Notes: generated by a model from the sequence alone, not told the origin. A stretch of DNA of 64,000 nt from Aromatoleum bremense (GCF_017894365.1 NZ_CP059467.1:3968001-4032000); one strand, 5' to 3'; positions 28,530 to 38,041 are shown, numbered from the stretch's first letter. Program-made: numbers and translations.

Positions 28530-29042
28530 CTATCTGAGCTGTCCGCGAATCTCGCCGCCCGGCCACTTCGTCGAATGCACGTTCGCGTAGGCCGTGCCCT
28601 CGCGAATTGCCGCGACGAGTTCATCGAACGCGCCAGGCTCGATCCCCTGCCCCTCCGGTCCGATGACGTCGGACGGACGGATCGTTCCGGCGATCGTCGC
28701 AGGCGGCGGTGGGCAGGCCGGCACGGGTATCGTGCTGTTGCCCAGATTGGTGCACAGAAACACGCTGATGCCGCCGTTGACGCCCCGCTGCCCGAAATGG
28801 ATATGGGCCTGCGTGACGGTGCCTTCGAGCTCATCGTAGCTCAGCTCGAAGTCGATGGCCTCGCCGCGCTTGTCGAGGTGCGCCTTGAAGCGGCCCTCCC
28901 CGGTCGTCGAAACGGCTACCACCTCCTCGTAGCCGGCCAGGTGTGCGTGCAGGGTTTCGGCCCGAACCTGCGGGGGCGTGGCCACGACGACGGCGACGAG
29001 CGCCAGCGGGGATGCAAACAGGCCAAGTCTCGATCCGGTCAT
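28530..29042 (-). CDS. CHRD domain secreted protein
   Basis: 170 residues from ATG 29042, preceded by AAGGAGAACAAC, an excellent ribosome site; a start five codons further upstream would put that site inside the gene. The signal peptide ends near ATPPQVRA. The CHRD fold follows (AETLHAHLAGYEEVVAV, ..AHIHFGQRGVNGGISVFLC, AYANVHSTKWPGGEIRGQL). CHRD domains occur in chordin and many bacterial exported proteins with unknown role, possibly metal or matrix binding. Stands alone. Confidence 0.92.
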   Translation of the reverse strand: MTGSRLGLFASPLALVAVVVATPPQVRAETLHAHLAGYEEVVAVSTTGEGRFKAHLDKRGEAIDFELSYDELEGTVTQAHIHFGQRGVNGGISVFLCTNLGNSTIPVPACPPPPATIAGTIRPSDVIGPEGQGIEPGAFDELVAAIREGTAYANVHSTKWPGGEIRGQLR

Positions 29043-29210
29043 GTTGTTCTCCTTCATGAAGTTACCCGGCTACGGCGCGATCAGGCCGCGGCGGATCCGG
29101 GATAGCTTCACCATAGACAGCGCATCGTCATCTGCATACGGGGTTTTCGTCAGCGGCTGCAACCGGCGGGCGGAATTACCGCGATCGGGTCGGGTCGACT
29201 TTCCAGCCGG

Positions 29211-29339
29211 CCTTGCCCGGCGAGGAGGTCGAGATCGGCCGGATGATCGGCTGCAAAAAATCCTTCCGCTACCTGTACGACTTCGGCGACGGCTGGAGCC
29301 ACCGCATCACCATCGAACAGCGCCTGCCATCGACGCCGA
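29211..29339 (+). repeat. 129-bp direct repeat, copy 1 (fragment of a pRiA4b-Orf3 gene)
   Basis: Matches 37548-37676 with 9 differences in 129 bp by hand alignment; the last 76 bp differ at only one site. It encodes an isolated piece of the pRiA4b ORF-3-like domain (SFRYLYDFGDGWSHRITIEQ). The flanks are unrelated to the full gene, so this is a displaced gene fragment. The two copies are in the same orientation about 8.3 kb apart. Confidence 0.93.
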
Positions 29340-29724
29340 GCATGAGGCGGCCGGGGCGCTGCCGCCGCAATGGCCGCGCGATGACGCGCTCGATCGGATG
29401 CCCGGCCGCCTCCGCACAGGCCTCGTGCTCGACGATGCGCAGGTACTCGTCCTTCTCTGCGGTATCGAAATCACCGCCGATCAGGACCACGCCCGCCGGA
29501 AACTTGTCGCGGACGCGGCGGCAGGCCGGGCACAGGTGGGCGTGCGCGTTGGCCGGTGCCGTACCCCAGCGCCAGCGGCCGTCGTGAAAAATCGCCCCGC
29601 ACTCCGGGCAAGCCGACGGTTCGCGCGGCTTGGCACGCTCCGCGTAGGGGTCGTCCCGCTGTTCCTGGATCAGCCGGTCGTGCCTGACCGGGTGGGTGGA
29701 TGTTGCTTTCGACCTGTGCGAGAT
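29269..29724 (-). pseudogene. BCAM0308-like protein, truncated and fused to repeat
   Basis: The minus strand encodes a zinc-ribbon-like protein of the BCAM0308 type: RLIQEQRDDPYAERAKPREP, then CPECGAIFHDGRWRWG and CPACRRVRDKFPAG, with the conserved IGGDFDTAEKDEYLRIVEHE and HPIERVI. Homology stops near 29385; the rest to the stop at 29269 is largely antisense of the direct-repeat copy, so the natural C-terminus is lost. A strong GAGGAGG site (29730-29736) is followed five bases later by ATC at 29724 where a start codon is expected; in-frame ATGs exist only further upstream. Function unknown. Confidence 0.65.
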
Positions 29725-29900
29725 GATGACCTCCTCGATGTCGTGTTCAACAGCCGATACCGGACGCTCCCGCGACCGGACCATCCGCAGCGGATGGCCA
29801 ACGGGGGAACGCTCCTCGAAACCGGTTCCAGTCCGGAACCTTCGCCTTCTGCCGCCGCAGGACCGCATTCGCGGCGCCTGCCGGCGCGCCGCGCACGGCC

Positions 29901-30182
29901 TCAGTGGTCCTCGATGCGGGGCACGCCCGCCTCGGCGGGCAGCCCCGTTTCCGGATCGATCCAGTCGGCGATGCCGACTTCATCCTCGGCCTCCTCGGTG
30001 GTCTCGCCGACCTCGACGCCGCTGTCCGCGTTGTATTCCATGTCCTTCACCGCCTCCAGCAGGGTCGCGAAGGGGCCGAACTCTTTGCCGTCTTCCGTGC
30101 TCTGCCAGTAGAAGCCGCCGGGCCGTTCGATGATGCGCGTCGTGTCGTATTCGGCGGGCGTTTGCGGAATGGGGTTTGTCAT
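29901..30182 (-). CDS. Small acidic conserved hypothetical protein
   Basis: 93 residues with an AAGGAGAGCACC ribosome site directly before the ATG at 30182. The only memorable segment is GFYWQSTEDGKEFGPFATL LEAVKDME (two helices around a short loop), followed by an acidic tail. It is soluble and not assigned to a named domain. It is divergent from the CapA-like gene across 149 bp. Confidence 0.65.
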   Translation of the reverse strand: MTNPIPQTPAEYDTTRIIERPGGFYWQSTEDGKEFGPFATLLEAVKDMEYNADSGVEVGETTEEAEDEVGIADWIDPETGLPAEAGVPRIEDH

Positions 30183-30331
30183 GGTGCTCTCCTTGCTATC
30201 GCTGTGCCGTCGCTGCGCCCGCGGTCGCCGGGGCGCGCCGCGGGGCCGGCCGCGGGGTTCGGACGATCGGGCGGCCGTTGCCGGCTCCCGGATCGGTGCG
30301 CATCGAAGCGCCAGGTTCTCGTGAGGTAGAT

Positions 30332-31519
30332 ATGGCCGAAGAAACGCTGCAAATCACCTTCTTCATGTGCGGTGACGTGATGACCGGCCGCGGCATCGAC
30401 CAGATCCTGCCGCATCCTTCGCACCCGCAGCTCTTCGAACCGCACGTCACCTCGGCGCTCGACTACGTCGCCCTCGCCGAGCGCCGCTGCGGCCCGATCC
30501 CGCGTGCGGTGACCCCGGCCTGGATCTGGGGCGACGCGCTGGCCGTCCTCGACAGCATGCGCCCCGACGTACGCCTCATCAACCTGGAAACCGCGGTGAC
30601 CGCGAGCGACGACGCCTGGCCCGCCAAGGGGATCCACTACCGCATGCATCCGGCCAACATCGCCGCCCTCACCGCGCTGCGGCCGGACTGCTGCGCCCTC
30701 GCCAACAACCACGTGCTGGACTGGGGACGCCGCGGCCTGTGCGAGACGCTCGACGTGCTCCACGCCGCGGGCATCCCCACCGCGGGGGCCGGACGCGACC
30801 TGGCCGAAGCCACCCGGCCGACCTGCATCGCCCCGCGCACGGCCCGGGCGCGTGATGACGGCGCTGGCAGCGGCCACGGCGCCGCGCCGGCTGCAACGCC
30901 GCGCGCCATGGCGGGCCCACGCGTGCTCGTGTTCGCAGTGGCCGTCGAGAGCAGCGGCGTGCCGCACGCATGGGCGGCGACGGCGGGCCGCCCCGGCGTC
31001 GCCTGGCTCGCCGCCCCGTCGCCGGCCGCGGCCGCCGTCATCCTCGACACCGTCGCCGCCCGCCGGCAGCCCGGCGACGTGGTCGTGGTGTCGATCCATT
31101 GGGGGCCGAACTGGGTGGCGCGCATCCCGACCGAGCACCGCGCCTTCGCGCACCTGCTGGTGGAAGGCGGCGTCGACGTGGTGCACGGCCACTCCTCGCA
31201 CCACCCGCTCGCCATCGAGGTCTACCGCGAGCGCCTCATCCTCTACGGCTGCGGGGACTTTCTCAACGACTACGAAGGCATCTCGGGCCATGCGGCGTTT
31301 CGCCCCGATCTCGCGCTGATGTACTTCCCGGTGCTCGACGCGGGCAGCGGGCGCCTGCTGCGCCTCACCCTGGTGCCGACGCGGATCGACCGGCTGCGCG
31401 TCAATCGTGCCAACGACGAGGAAATCGCCTGGTTGCAGGCCACGCTCGACCGCGAGTGCCAGCCCTTCGGCACGCGGGTGGTGCGCGAGGGGGACGTGCT
31501 GCGGGTGAGCGGGCGGTGA
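30332..31519 (+). CDS. CapA-family (poly-gamma-glutamate synthesis) metallophosphoesterase-like protein
   Basis: 395 residues from ATG 30332, preceded by GTGAGG. The PGA_cap/CapA fold is clear: MCGDVMTGRGIDQ, LINLETAVT, ALANNHVLDWGRRGL, VVSIHWGPNW, VHGHSSHHPL and ILYGCGDFLNDYEG, which supply the metal-binding Asp, Asn and His residues. No signal peptide or capBC genes are present, so it is unlikely to build a polyglutamate capsule. It probably acts as a hydrolase of unknown substrate in the cytoplasm. A low-complexity Ala/Arg insert lies at ~165-195. First gene of the stress cluster. Confidence 0.88.
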   Translation: MAEETLQITFFMCGDVMTGRGIDQILPHPSHPQLFEPHVTSALDYVALAERRCGPIPRAVTPAWIWGDALAVLDSMRPDVRLINLETAVTASDDAWPAKGIHYRMHPANIAALTALRPDCCALANNHVLDWGRRGLCETLDVLHAAGIPTAGAGRDLAEATRPTCIAPRTARARDDGAGSGHGAAPAATPRAMAGPRVLVFAVAVESSGVPHAWAATAGRPGVAWLAAPSPAAAAVILDTVAARRQPGDVVVVSIHWGPNWVARIPTEHRAFAHLLVEGGVDVVHGHSSHHPLAIEVYRERLILYGCGDFLNDYEGISGHAAFRPDLALMYFPVLDAGSGRLLRLTLVPTRIDRLRVNRANDEEIAWLQATLDRECQPFGTRVVREGDVLRVSGR

Positions 31520-31882
31520 GCGGTCGCATGCCGGCGTGCCAGCCGGAGCGCCCCGCATAAAGCGCTCGGCAAGCTGCAACGCGACCTCATCAGGGGCCCA
31601 CGACATGGCCGCCTCCCGGCAAGACGGTACATCTTTCGCACTCGACCGCGGCGCATACTGCCGCCACTGCCACCACGTTATGCGCATCTTCGACGGGCCG
31701 GTTTGCCCAGGGTCAAAATAGTCCGTCGTACCGCAGCGCATCATGGTGAAGCGTAGAGCAGGCATCGAGATCGTGCCGCTCCTTCCTGTGCTGCAGCGGT
31801 CGCGCGGCGCAGGACCGGCACGGAATCGTGAACCGCAGCGCAATGCACGCAGGCACGCAGCGCGCGACATCGGGAGGCCATC
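31520..31882. other. 363-bp intergenic region upstream of the Hsp70 gene
   Basis: No gene was called. A 38-codon frame from ATG 31604 contains a CxxC pair and a third cysteine (CRHCHH, GPVCPG) but has no supporting ribosome site and could be chance. No sigma-32 type promoter was recognised by eye. Confidence 0.35.
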
Positions 31883-33742
31883 ATGGCGATCATCGGAATC
31901 GATTTGGGCACATCCAATTCCGCGGCGGCGGTGCTGCGCGGAGGCAGGCCGGTAATGATCCCCAGCGGCGAAGGCGTGAGCCTGGGCGGCAAGGCGTTTC
32001 CCAGTTACGTCGCAATCACCACCGACGGCCAGATGCTGGTGGGCGAGCCCGCCCGCCGCCAGGCTGCCGCCAACCCGCAGGGCACCGCCACCGGGTTCAA
32101 GCGCCGCATGGGCGTGCGCGAGCGGATCGCGCTGCGCGAGCGGGAGTTCTCCCCGGAACAGCTGTCGGCCTTCCTGCTGCAGAAGATCAAGCGCGACGCC
32201 GAGGCCTTCCTCGGCGAACCGGTCACCCAGGCGGTCGTCACCGTGCCCGCCTATTTCGACGACAACCAGCGCACCGCGACCAAGGACGCCTGCGCCATCG
32301 CCGGCCTGGAGGTGGCGCGGCTGGTGAACGAGCCCACCGCGGCCTCGCTCGCCTACGGGCTGGACCGCCTCGGGCAGGAGCTGCGCATCGCGGTCATCGA
32401 CCTGGGCGGCGGCACGCTCGACGTGACCATCATGGAATTCGGCAAGGGCGTGTTCGAGGTCAAGGCCACCAGCGGTGACACCCGGCTGGGCGGCACCGAC
32501 ATGAATGCGGCGATCTTCGATGCCCTGGCCGAGCGCTTCCGGCGCGACACGGGGCTGGACGTGCGCGACGACGTCAAGGCGCGGGCGCGCCTGCTGGAGG
32601 CGGCCGAGATCGCCAAGATCGAACTCTCCACCAGCGCCACCACCCACCTGAGCCTGCCCTACATCGGGGCGACGGGCGGCGAACCGTGCCACCTCGAGAT
32701 GGATCTCTCGCGCAGCGACATGGAGCGCATGGTGCGCCCCGTCATCGAACGCTGCCGCGGCCCGGTGGAGCAGGCCTTGCGCGACGCCGGGGTGAGCCCG
32801 AAGGAGGTGGACCGTCTCGTCTTCGTCGGCGGGCCGACGCGGATGCCGGCCGTGCGCAGCTTCTTCGAGGATCTCCTCGGGCGCAAGGCCGAGCTCGGGG
32901 TCGACCCGATGGAGTGCGTCGCGGCCGGTGCGGCCATCCAGGCCGGCGTGCTCTCCGGCGAGGTGAGCGACATCGTGCTGGTCGACGTCACCCCACTCAC
33001 CCTCGGAGTCGAGACCCTGGGCGGGGTCGCGACCGCGCTGATCGCGCGCAACACGCCGGTGCCGGTGAAAAAGACCGAAATCTTCACCACCGCGGCCGAC
33101 ATGCAGACCAGCGTGACGGTCCACGTCGTGCAGGGCGAGCGCAGCATGGCCGCCGCCAACGTGAGCCTCGGCCAGTTCAACCTCGACGGCCTGCCGCCAG
33201 CCCCGCGCGGCGTCCCCAAGATCGAGGTGAGCTTCGACATCGACGCCAGCGGCATCCTCGACGTCGCCGCGCGCGACACCGCCACCGGCAAGTCCCAGTC
33301 GATCCGCATCAGCGGCTCGACCCGCCTGCCGGCCGACGCCAGGCAGCGCATGGTCGACGAGGCCGAGCGCTACGCCGAGGAGGACAAGGCCCGGCGCGCC
33401 GAGGCCGAGCAGCTCAACGACGCCGATGCCGTGTGCTATCAGGCCGAAAAGCTCCTGGCCGACTTCCCCGACAAGCTCACCGCCGAGATGAAGGACGGCA
33501 TCGAGGCGGCGCGCCGTGCCACCTTTGATGCCTGCGTCAAGCACGACGCGGCCGCCGCCCGCGACAAGGCCGAGGCGTTGAAGAAGCTCCTCAAGGAGGC
33601 CGGGGCGGTGATCTACGCCCAGATGCCGGGCTCCGCCTACAAGGAATACCGCTACGACGAGGCCACCCGCCCGGGCGAGACCCCCGGCGCCGGCCACGGC
33701 ACGCAGGGCCGTGTGGTGGATGCCGACTACCGCGAACGTTGA
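31883..33742 (+). CDS. dnaK: Accessory Hsp70 chaperone (DnaK paralogue)
   Basis: 619 residues, close to the usual 640. The nucleotide-binding domain shows IGIDLGTSNS, the VPAYFDDNQR motif, NEPTAASLAYG, IDLGGGTLDVTI and VGGPTRMPAV. The substrate-binding domain follows (DVTPLTLGVETLGG..., IARNTPVPVKK) with a helical lid and the C-terminal tail RVVDADYRE. It begins 364 bp after capA and is followed by its own DnaJ 23 bp later. There is no grpE or heat-shock repressor here, so it looks like an accessory chaperone pair, separate from the core dnaK locus expected elsewhere. Confidence 0.95.
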   Translation: MAIIGIDLGTSNSAAAVLRGGRPVMIPSGEGVSLGGKAFPSYVAITTDGQMLVGEPARRQAAANPQGTATGFKRRMGVRERIALREREFSPEQLSAFLLQKIKRDAEAFLGEPVTQAVVTVPAYFDDNQRTATKDACAIAGLEVARLVNEPTAASLAYGLDRLGQELRIAVIDLGGGTLDVTIMEFGKGVFEVKATSGDTRLGGTDMNAAIFDALAERFRRDTGLDVRDDVKARARLLEAAEIAKIELSTSATTHLSLPYIGATGGEPCHLEMDLSRSDMERMVRPVIERCRGPVEQALRDAGVSPKEVDRLVFVGGPTRMPAVRSFFEDLLGRKAELGVDPMECVAAGAAIQAGVLSGEVSDIVLVDVTPLTLGVETLGGVATALIARNTPVPVKKTEIFTTAADMQTSVTVHVVQGERSMAAANVSLGQFNLDGLPPAPRGVPKIEVSFDIDASGILDVAARDTATGKSQSIRISGSTRLPADARQRMVDEAERYAEEDKARRAEAEQLNDADAVCYQAEKLLADFPDKLTAEMKDGIEAARRATFDACVKHDAAAARDKAEALKKLLKEAGAVIYAQMPGSAYKEYRYDEATRPGETPGAGHGTQGRVVDADYRER

Positions 33743-33765
33743 GGCCCCGCCCCGGAGGGTGATCC

Positions 33766-34851
33766 GTGGATACGACCGCGCGCAAGGACTACTACGAAGT
33801 GCTCGGGGTGCCGCGCGACGCGGACGAGAAGGCGATCAAGGACGCCTTCCGCACGCTGGCGATGAAGTACCACCCCGATCGCAACAAGTCGCCCGACGCG
33901 GAGGCGCGCTTCAAGGAGATCGCCGAGGCCTACGCGGTGCTCTCCGACCGCGGCAAGCGGGCGCAGTACGACGCCGGCGGCTTCGCCGGGGTGGGCGATT
34001 TCGACGCGCAGGATCTCTTCAGCGGAATCGACTTCGAAGACCTCTTCGGCGGCGGCCTCGGCGCGGGACTGGATGCGGGGCTGTTCGAGCGCTTCTTCGG
34101 CGGCCGCCGGCGCGGGCCGCGCCAGGGCGAGAGCATTCGCGTCGCGATCACGGTGCCGCTCGCCACCATCGCCAGCGGCGGCGAGGAGACCATCCGCCTC
34201 GCCCATCCGGTCGCCTGCGCCGCCTGTCACGGGAGCGGTGCCAAGGCGGGCACTGCGCCGCGCAAGTGCCCAGCCTGCCATGGAAGCGGCCGCCAGGTGC
34301 GGTCGGAATCGCGCGACGGCGTGCACGTCGAGCACGCCACCACCTGTCCCGTGTGCGGGGGGCGCGGCAGCGTCATCGACGAGCCGTGCCCGGACTGCCA
34401 CGGCAGCGGCGTCGCCGAGCGCAGCGAATCCCTGGTGGTACGCATTCCGAAGGGGACGGAAGAAGGCATGACGCTGCGCATCGCGGGCCACGGACTGCCC
34501 GCCTCCGCCCCGGGCGGCGCCGCCGGCGACCTGCTGGTGACCGTCTACAGCGCGCCCGACGAACGCTTCGCGCGCGACGGCGCGGACCTGTGGCGGGAGG
34601 AGGCGATCGCCCTCACCGACGCGGTGCTCGGCGCCACGCGCACGGTTCCGACCCTGCAGGGCACGGCGTCGGTGCGCATCGCGCCGGGCACCGCGACTGA
34701 CGCCGTCCTGCGGCTGCGCGGCAAGGGGCTGCCGCGGTTCGGCGAAGGCCGCCACGGCGATCTCCTGATACGGCTGCGCGTGCTCATTCCGGCCAGGCTC
34801 AGCGCCGCGCAGCGCGAGCTGTTCGAACGCCTGCGCGCCACCGGATGCTGA
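33766..34851 (+). CDS. dnaJ: DnaJ co-chaperone with four zinc-finger repeats
   Basis: 361 residues starting at GTG 33766 after a CGGAGGG ribosome site. J domain ~8-75 with the HPD triad (MKYHPDRNK), a Gly/Phe region, then four CxxCxGxG repeats ([32 protein letters not shown]) and the C-terminal substrate-binding domains. This is a full type I DnaJ. It is transcribed with the Hsp70 gene and presumably stimulates that ATPase. Confidence 0.95.
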   Translation: MDTTARKDYYEVLGVPRDADEKAIKDAFRTLAMKYHPDRNKSPDAEARFKEIAEAYAVLSDRGKRAQYDAGGFAGVGDFDAQDLFSGIDFEDLFGGGLGAGLDAGLFERFFGGRRRGPRQGESIRVAITVPLATIASGGEETIRLAHPVACAACHGSGAKAGTAPRKCPACHGSGRQVRSESRDGVHVEHATTCPVCGGRGSVIDEPCPDCHGSGVAERSESLVVRIPKGTEEGMTLRIAGHGLPASAPGGAAGDLLVTVYSAPDERFARDGADLWREEAIALTDAVLGATRTVPTLQGTASVRIAPGTATDAVLRLRGKGLPRFGEGRHGDLLIRLRVLIPARLSAAQRELFERLRATGC

Positions 34852-34961
34852 GCCCGCCGCGGCGCGGGAAAATCCGTAACAGATGAGCCCGGCGGCATGC
34901 GGCGCGGAGACTACGATGAAAGCAGGGGCATTCCTCCGCCCGTTTCGCAAAGGAGCCGAAC

Positions 34962-35267
34962 ATGACCACCTTCATCATGATCACCCGCCTGTCCCCCGAG
35001 GCGCTGCGCAACCCCAGGGCCCTGGAAGACTTCGAAAAGCGCGTCATGGGGCACATCCGCAACGATTGCCCGTCCGTGCATTGGCTGCACAGCTGGGCGG
35101 TGCTCGGGCCCAGCGACTACGTGGACGTCTTCCAGGCGCCCGACATCGACACCGCGATGCAGGTGTCGACCATCTTCCGCACCTTCGGGCGCGTCCATTC
35201 GGAGATCTGGCCCGCGACCGAATGGGACCGGTTCAAGGCCCTGCTCCACGCTTTGCCGGACAACTGA
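34962..35267 (+). CDS. GYD domain protein
   Basis: 101 residues with an AAAGGAG ribosome site. The N-terminus TTFIMITRLSPEAL and the segment WAVLGPSDYVDVFQAPDID match the GYD/dimeric ferredoxin-like alpha-beta barrel family. Function unknown. Lies between dnaJ (110 bp upstream) and the CBS gene (55 bp downstream) in the same direction, so it is probably part of the operon. Confidence 0.85.
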   Translation: MTTFIMITRLSPEALRNPRALEDFEKRVMGHIRNDCPSVHWLHSWAVLGPSDYVDVFQAPDIDTAMQVSTIFRTFGRVHSEIWPATEWDRFKALLHALPDN

Positions 35268-35322
35268 TGACGGCGGCGCACGCGGGCCCTGTCGTTCAAA
35301 TCATCGAATTTGGGAGATCATC

Positions 35323-35772
35323 ATGGACGTTGGCGAAATCTGTACCCGGACCGTCGTATACGCGCACAGGGAGCTCGTGCTGAGCGAAGCCGCGCGGCTG
35401 ATGCGCAACCATCACGTCGGCAGCATCGTGGTGGTGCAGGAGACCGACGCCGGGCGCGTCCCGATCGGCATGCTGACCGACCGCGACATCGTGATCGGGG
35501 TGGTTGCGGCGGAAGTCGATGCGCGAACGCTGTCGGTCGGCGAAGTGATGAGCGCCGATCTCGTTTGCGTGCGCGAACAGGATTCGGTGTTCGACGCCCT
35601 GCGCGCGATGCGCGGCCGCGGTATCCGTCGCGTGCCGGTCACCGACGCGGCCGGCGCACTGGCGGGCATCCTGGCGGTCGACGACGTGCTCGAGATCATC
35701 TCGGAGCAGCTGCGCGACATCGTCCGCGCGATCGGCAGCGAGCGCACCCACGAAACGCAGACCCGCGGGTGA
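35323..35772 (+). CDS. Tandem CBS-domain protein
   Basis: 149 residues made of two CBS motifs (~8-65 and ~75-130): SEAARLMRNHHVGSIVVVQE / PIGMLTDRDIVIGV and VFDALRAMRGRGIRRVPVTD / AGILAVDDVLEII. Such pairs bind adenine nucleotides and act as energy sensors. Follows the GYD gene in the same direction; role in the stress cluster is inferred from location. Confidence 0.9.
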   Translation: MDVGEICTRTVVYAHRELVLSEAARLMRNHHVGSIVVVQETDAGRVPIGMLTDRDIVIGVVAAEVDARTLSVGEVMSADLVCVREQDSVFDALRAMRGRGIRRVPVTDAAGALAGILAVDDVLEIISEQLRDIVRAIGSERTHETQTRG

Positions 35773-35783
35773 GACGGCGTTGA

Positions 35784-36074
35784 GCGACCGGCTGCGCGGC
35801 CAGCATCCTCGCGGTGCCGCCGGCGCTCGGCGACACGCTCGCCGACACGCCGGCCGAATCGCTCTCCGCCGCCCTGCGCGAGCGCGTCGAGGCGCTGCGC
35901 GACGGGCACCCGCTGCGCGCTGCGGGCGGCGTCATCGCCGCGCGGCGCCTCATCCCCCGCTTCTACGAGGCACGCGGGTTCCGCCCCGCGTGGGACCACC
36001 CGGAACGCCGCCTCGCGCCACCCCGCTTTCCCCCGAGGCCCGCGCGGATGCGCGACGCCGGATTGCGGCTATGA
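35784..36074 (+). pseudogene. L,D-transpeptidase (YcbB-type) N-terminal remnant
   Basis: The open frame after a TGA at 35781 reads ATGCAASILAVPPALGD (a broken signal peptide), then LSAALRERVEALR and LIPRFYEARGFRPAW, which resembles the N-terminus of YcbB-like L,D-transpeptidases. The catalytic domain is missing and the frame ends at 36074. A further frame (~36046-36231) reads like coding sequence (HLDAPHEMVAKLGLREAG) but was not identified. Together they indicate a decayed segment before the SEC-C gene. Confidence 0.5.
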
Positions 36075-36358
36075 GCATCTCCAGCACCCCCGCGACGAGC
36101 GGCGCCACCTCGACGCGCCACATGAGATGGTCGCGAAGCTTGGCCTGCGCGAGGCGGGTCACCGTAGTCCGGTGGCGAGAAAAGCACGCGGTGGAGTAAA
36201 AATCGGCAGGCGCACCCACCCCTTGCGGTAGACTTTCCGGTCGTGCCCGGCGGCGGTACCGCGCGCCGACGCCTGCGCGGGCCGGGCGCAGTCCGGCGCG
36301 GCTCGCTTCACCCGATCTTCCTTCGGCAGACACCCCCACTCGACACGAACTGATCCTC

Positions 36359-37891
36359 ATGCATCAAGACGACACCAACGACATGGACGCGCTCCATGAA
36401 CTCTTTGACTACATCATCGACGAAGGCGTCGGGGTCATCCTCGACACAGGCTCCTTCGACGCCCTGCACACCCGCCTGCGCGAGTTGATGCGGCCGTTGG
36501 CCCAAGCCATCGTCAGCGAGGCGGGCGAGGACGCCGACGACAGCCAGGTGGACCAGGCCGCCCGCGCAATCGCCACGCGCGCCGCGCTCGACCTGTGGAA
36601 CCACACGCCGATTCCCGACAACCACTTCCGGCCGCACAAGATGGACAAGCCGGAGCGCAATGCCCCGTGCCCGTGCGGCTCGCAGCGCAAGTACAAGCAG
36701 TGTTGCGGGGCGGTCGAGTCGCCGAGCCTCACGCTGCCCCCGGACGAGATGGCCGCGCGGGTGCTCAAGCGCCTGCCGAAGGAGCGTATCGGCGAGATCA
36801 GCGCCCTCGGCGTGCCGGTGCAGACGCTCGGCATGGTGGCGCAGGCCTGGTTCGAGCAGGAACGATTCGACGACGTCGTCACCTTGCTCGAACCCCTGTT
36901 CAAGGATGTGCGCGGGCTCGACGAGCGCGCCGAACTGGCCGCCGACGTGCTGGGCAACGCCTGGCTCGCCCTCGGCGACGAAGCACGGCGGCTGGCGCTC
37001 ATCACCACGTTGAAGCGTGCGCCGGACAAGACGCTGAAGAGCGCGGCATTTCAACGCGAGGCCACGCTGAACTGCGACCGCGGCGACTTCCCGGCCGCGT
37101 GGGCCGCCTTCGGGCAGGCACAGCGCCTGACACCGAACAACCCGGCGCTCGCTCACCTCGAAGTCCTGCTGCTGCTCGCCGAGGGTCGGCAGGCCGAAGC
37201 GCGGGCGCGGGTCGATTTTTGGGCCGCAAAACTTGCCCGCGACCCCGAGTTCGACCATTCGGAGCTCATCGGCCTGCTCCACCAGATGCTCGACGTCGGC
37301 CGGGTGGACGAGCGCCTCGCAGCGCTGCCCGAAGACTACCCGGAACGGCGCCTGCTGCTGCACATCGAACTCGAGGGCATCGAGCCGCCGATCTGGCGCC
37401 GGCTGGAAGTCGAGAACAGCCTGACTTTCGCCGAGCTGCACGACATCCTGCAGACTGCAATGGGCTGGGACGACGCGCATCTTCACGAGTTCATCGTCGG
37501 CGAGTACCGCATCGGGCCCGCGTTCGAAACCGAGTGGGACGAGCCGACCTTGCCCGGCGAAGATGTCGAGCTTGGCCAGGTGATCGGCCGCAAAAAGTCC
37601 TTCCGCTACCTGTACGACTTCGGCGACAGCTGGAGCCACCGCATCACCATCGAACAGCGCCTGCCATCGACGCCGACCGAGCGGCCCGCCGTCCTCCTCG
37701 CCGGCAAGCGCGCCTGCCCGCCGGAAGACTGCGGCGGCGTGCCGGGTTATTACCGGCTCCTCGATGCCCTCGCCAGGCCGGACAGCGAAGAAAACCGCGA
37801 AACGCTCGAGTGGCTGGGCGACTACAAGCCGGACGCATTCAGCCTCGCGAGCGTTCGCAAGGCAGTGGCGTCGCTGTTTACGTGCATCTGA
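36359..37891 (+). CDS. SEC-C motif and plasmid pRiA4b ORF-3-like domain protein
   Basis: 510 residues. Helical N-terminus, SEC-C zinc motif at ~100-117 (NAPCPCGSQRKYKQCCG), a helical TPR-like middle (~150-330) and a C-terminal pRiA4b ORF-3-like domain (~345-500: LLLHIELEGIEPPIWRRLEV, FRYLYDFGDSWSHRITIE, CPPEDCGGVPGYYRLLDAL). Function unknown; SEC-C proteins often bind other proteins through zinc. The 3' domain is the source of the 129-bp repeat found at 29.2 kb. Confidence 0.9.
   Translation: MHQDDTNDMDALHELFDYIIDEGVGVILDTGSFDALHTRLRELMRPLAQAIVSEAGEDADDSQVDQAARAIATRAALDLWNHTPIPDNHFRPHKMDKPERNAPCPCGSQRKYKQCCGAVESPSLTLPPDEMAARVLKRLPKERIGEISALGVPVQTLGMVAQAWFEQERFDDVVTLLEPLFKDVRGLDERAELAADVLGNAWLALGDEARRLALITTLKRAPDKTLKSAAFQREATLNCDRGDFPAAWAAFGQAQRLTPNNPALAHLEVLLLLAEGRQAEARARVDFWAAKLARDPEFDHSELIGLLHQMLDVGRVDERLAALPEDYPERRLLLHIELEGIEPPIWRRLEVENSLTFAELHDILQTAMGWDDAHLHEFIVGEYRIGPAFETEWDEPTLPGEDVELGQVIGRKKSFRYLYDFGDSWSHRITIEQRLPSTPTERPAVLLAGKRACPPEDCGGVPGYYRLLDALARPDSEENRETLEWLGDYKPDAFSLASVRKAVASLFTCI
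37548..37676 (+). repeat. 129-bp direct repeat, copy 2 (inside the SEC-C/pRiA4b gene)
   Basis: This copy is within the intact gene and is likely the older one; about 93% identical to 29211-29339. The near-identity at the 3' side (one mismatch in 76 bp) points to fairly recent duplication or gene conversion. Confidence 0.93.
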
Positions 37892-38041
37892 GTTTCGAGC
37901 GCGCGAGGATGCGCGGCCTCAGGCGCTCGAAATCCTGTCCGAATGCTCGCCGCGCCAGAAGCGAAGCACATCGGGCGCAATGCGCATCGCCTATTGCGCC
38001 CGATGCGTCCTGATCCTCGATGACGCGCCATGCCGCCGCCG

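Noticed and set aside
31604..31720. 38-codon zinc-ribbon-like ORF
   Set aside because: Too short, no clear ribosome site, no recognised homologue.
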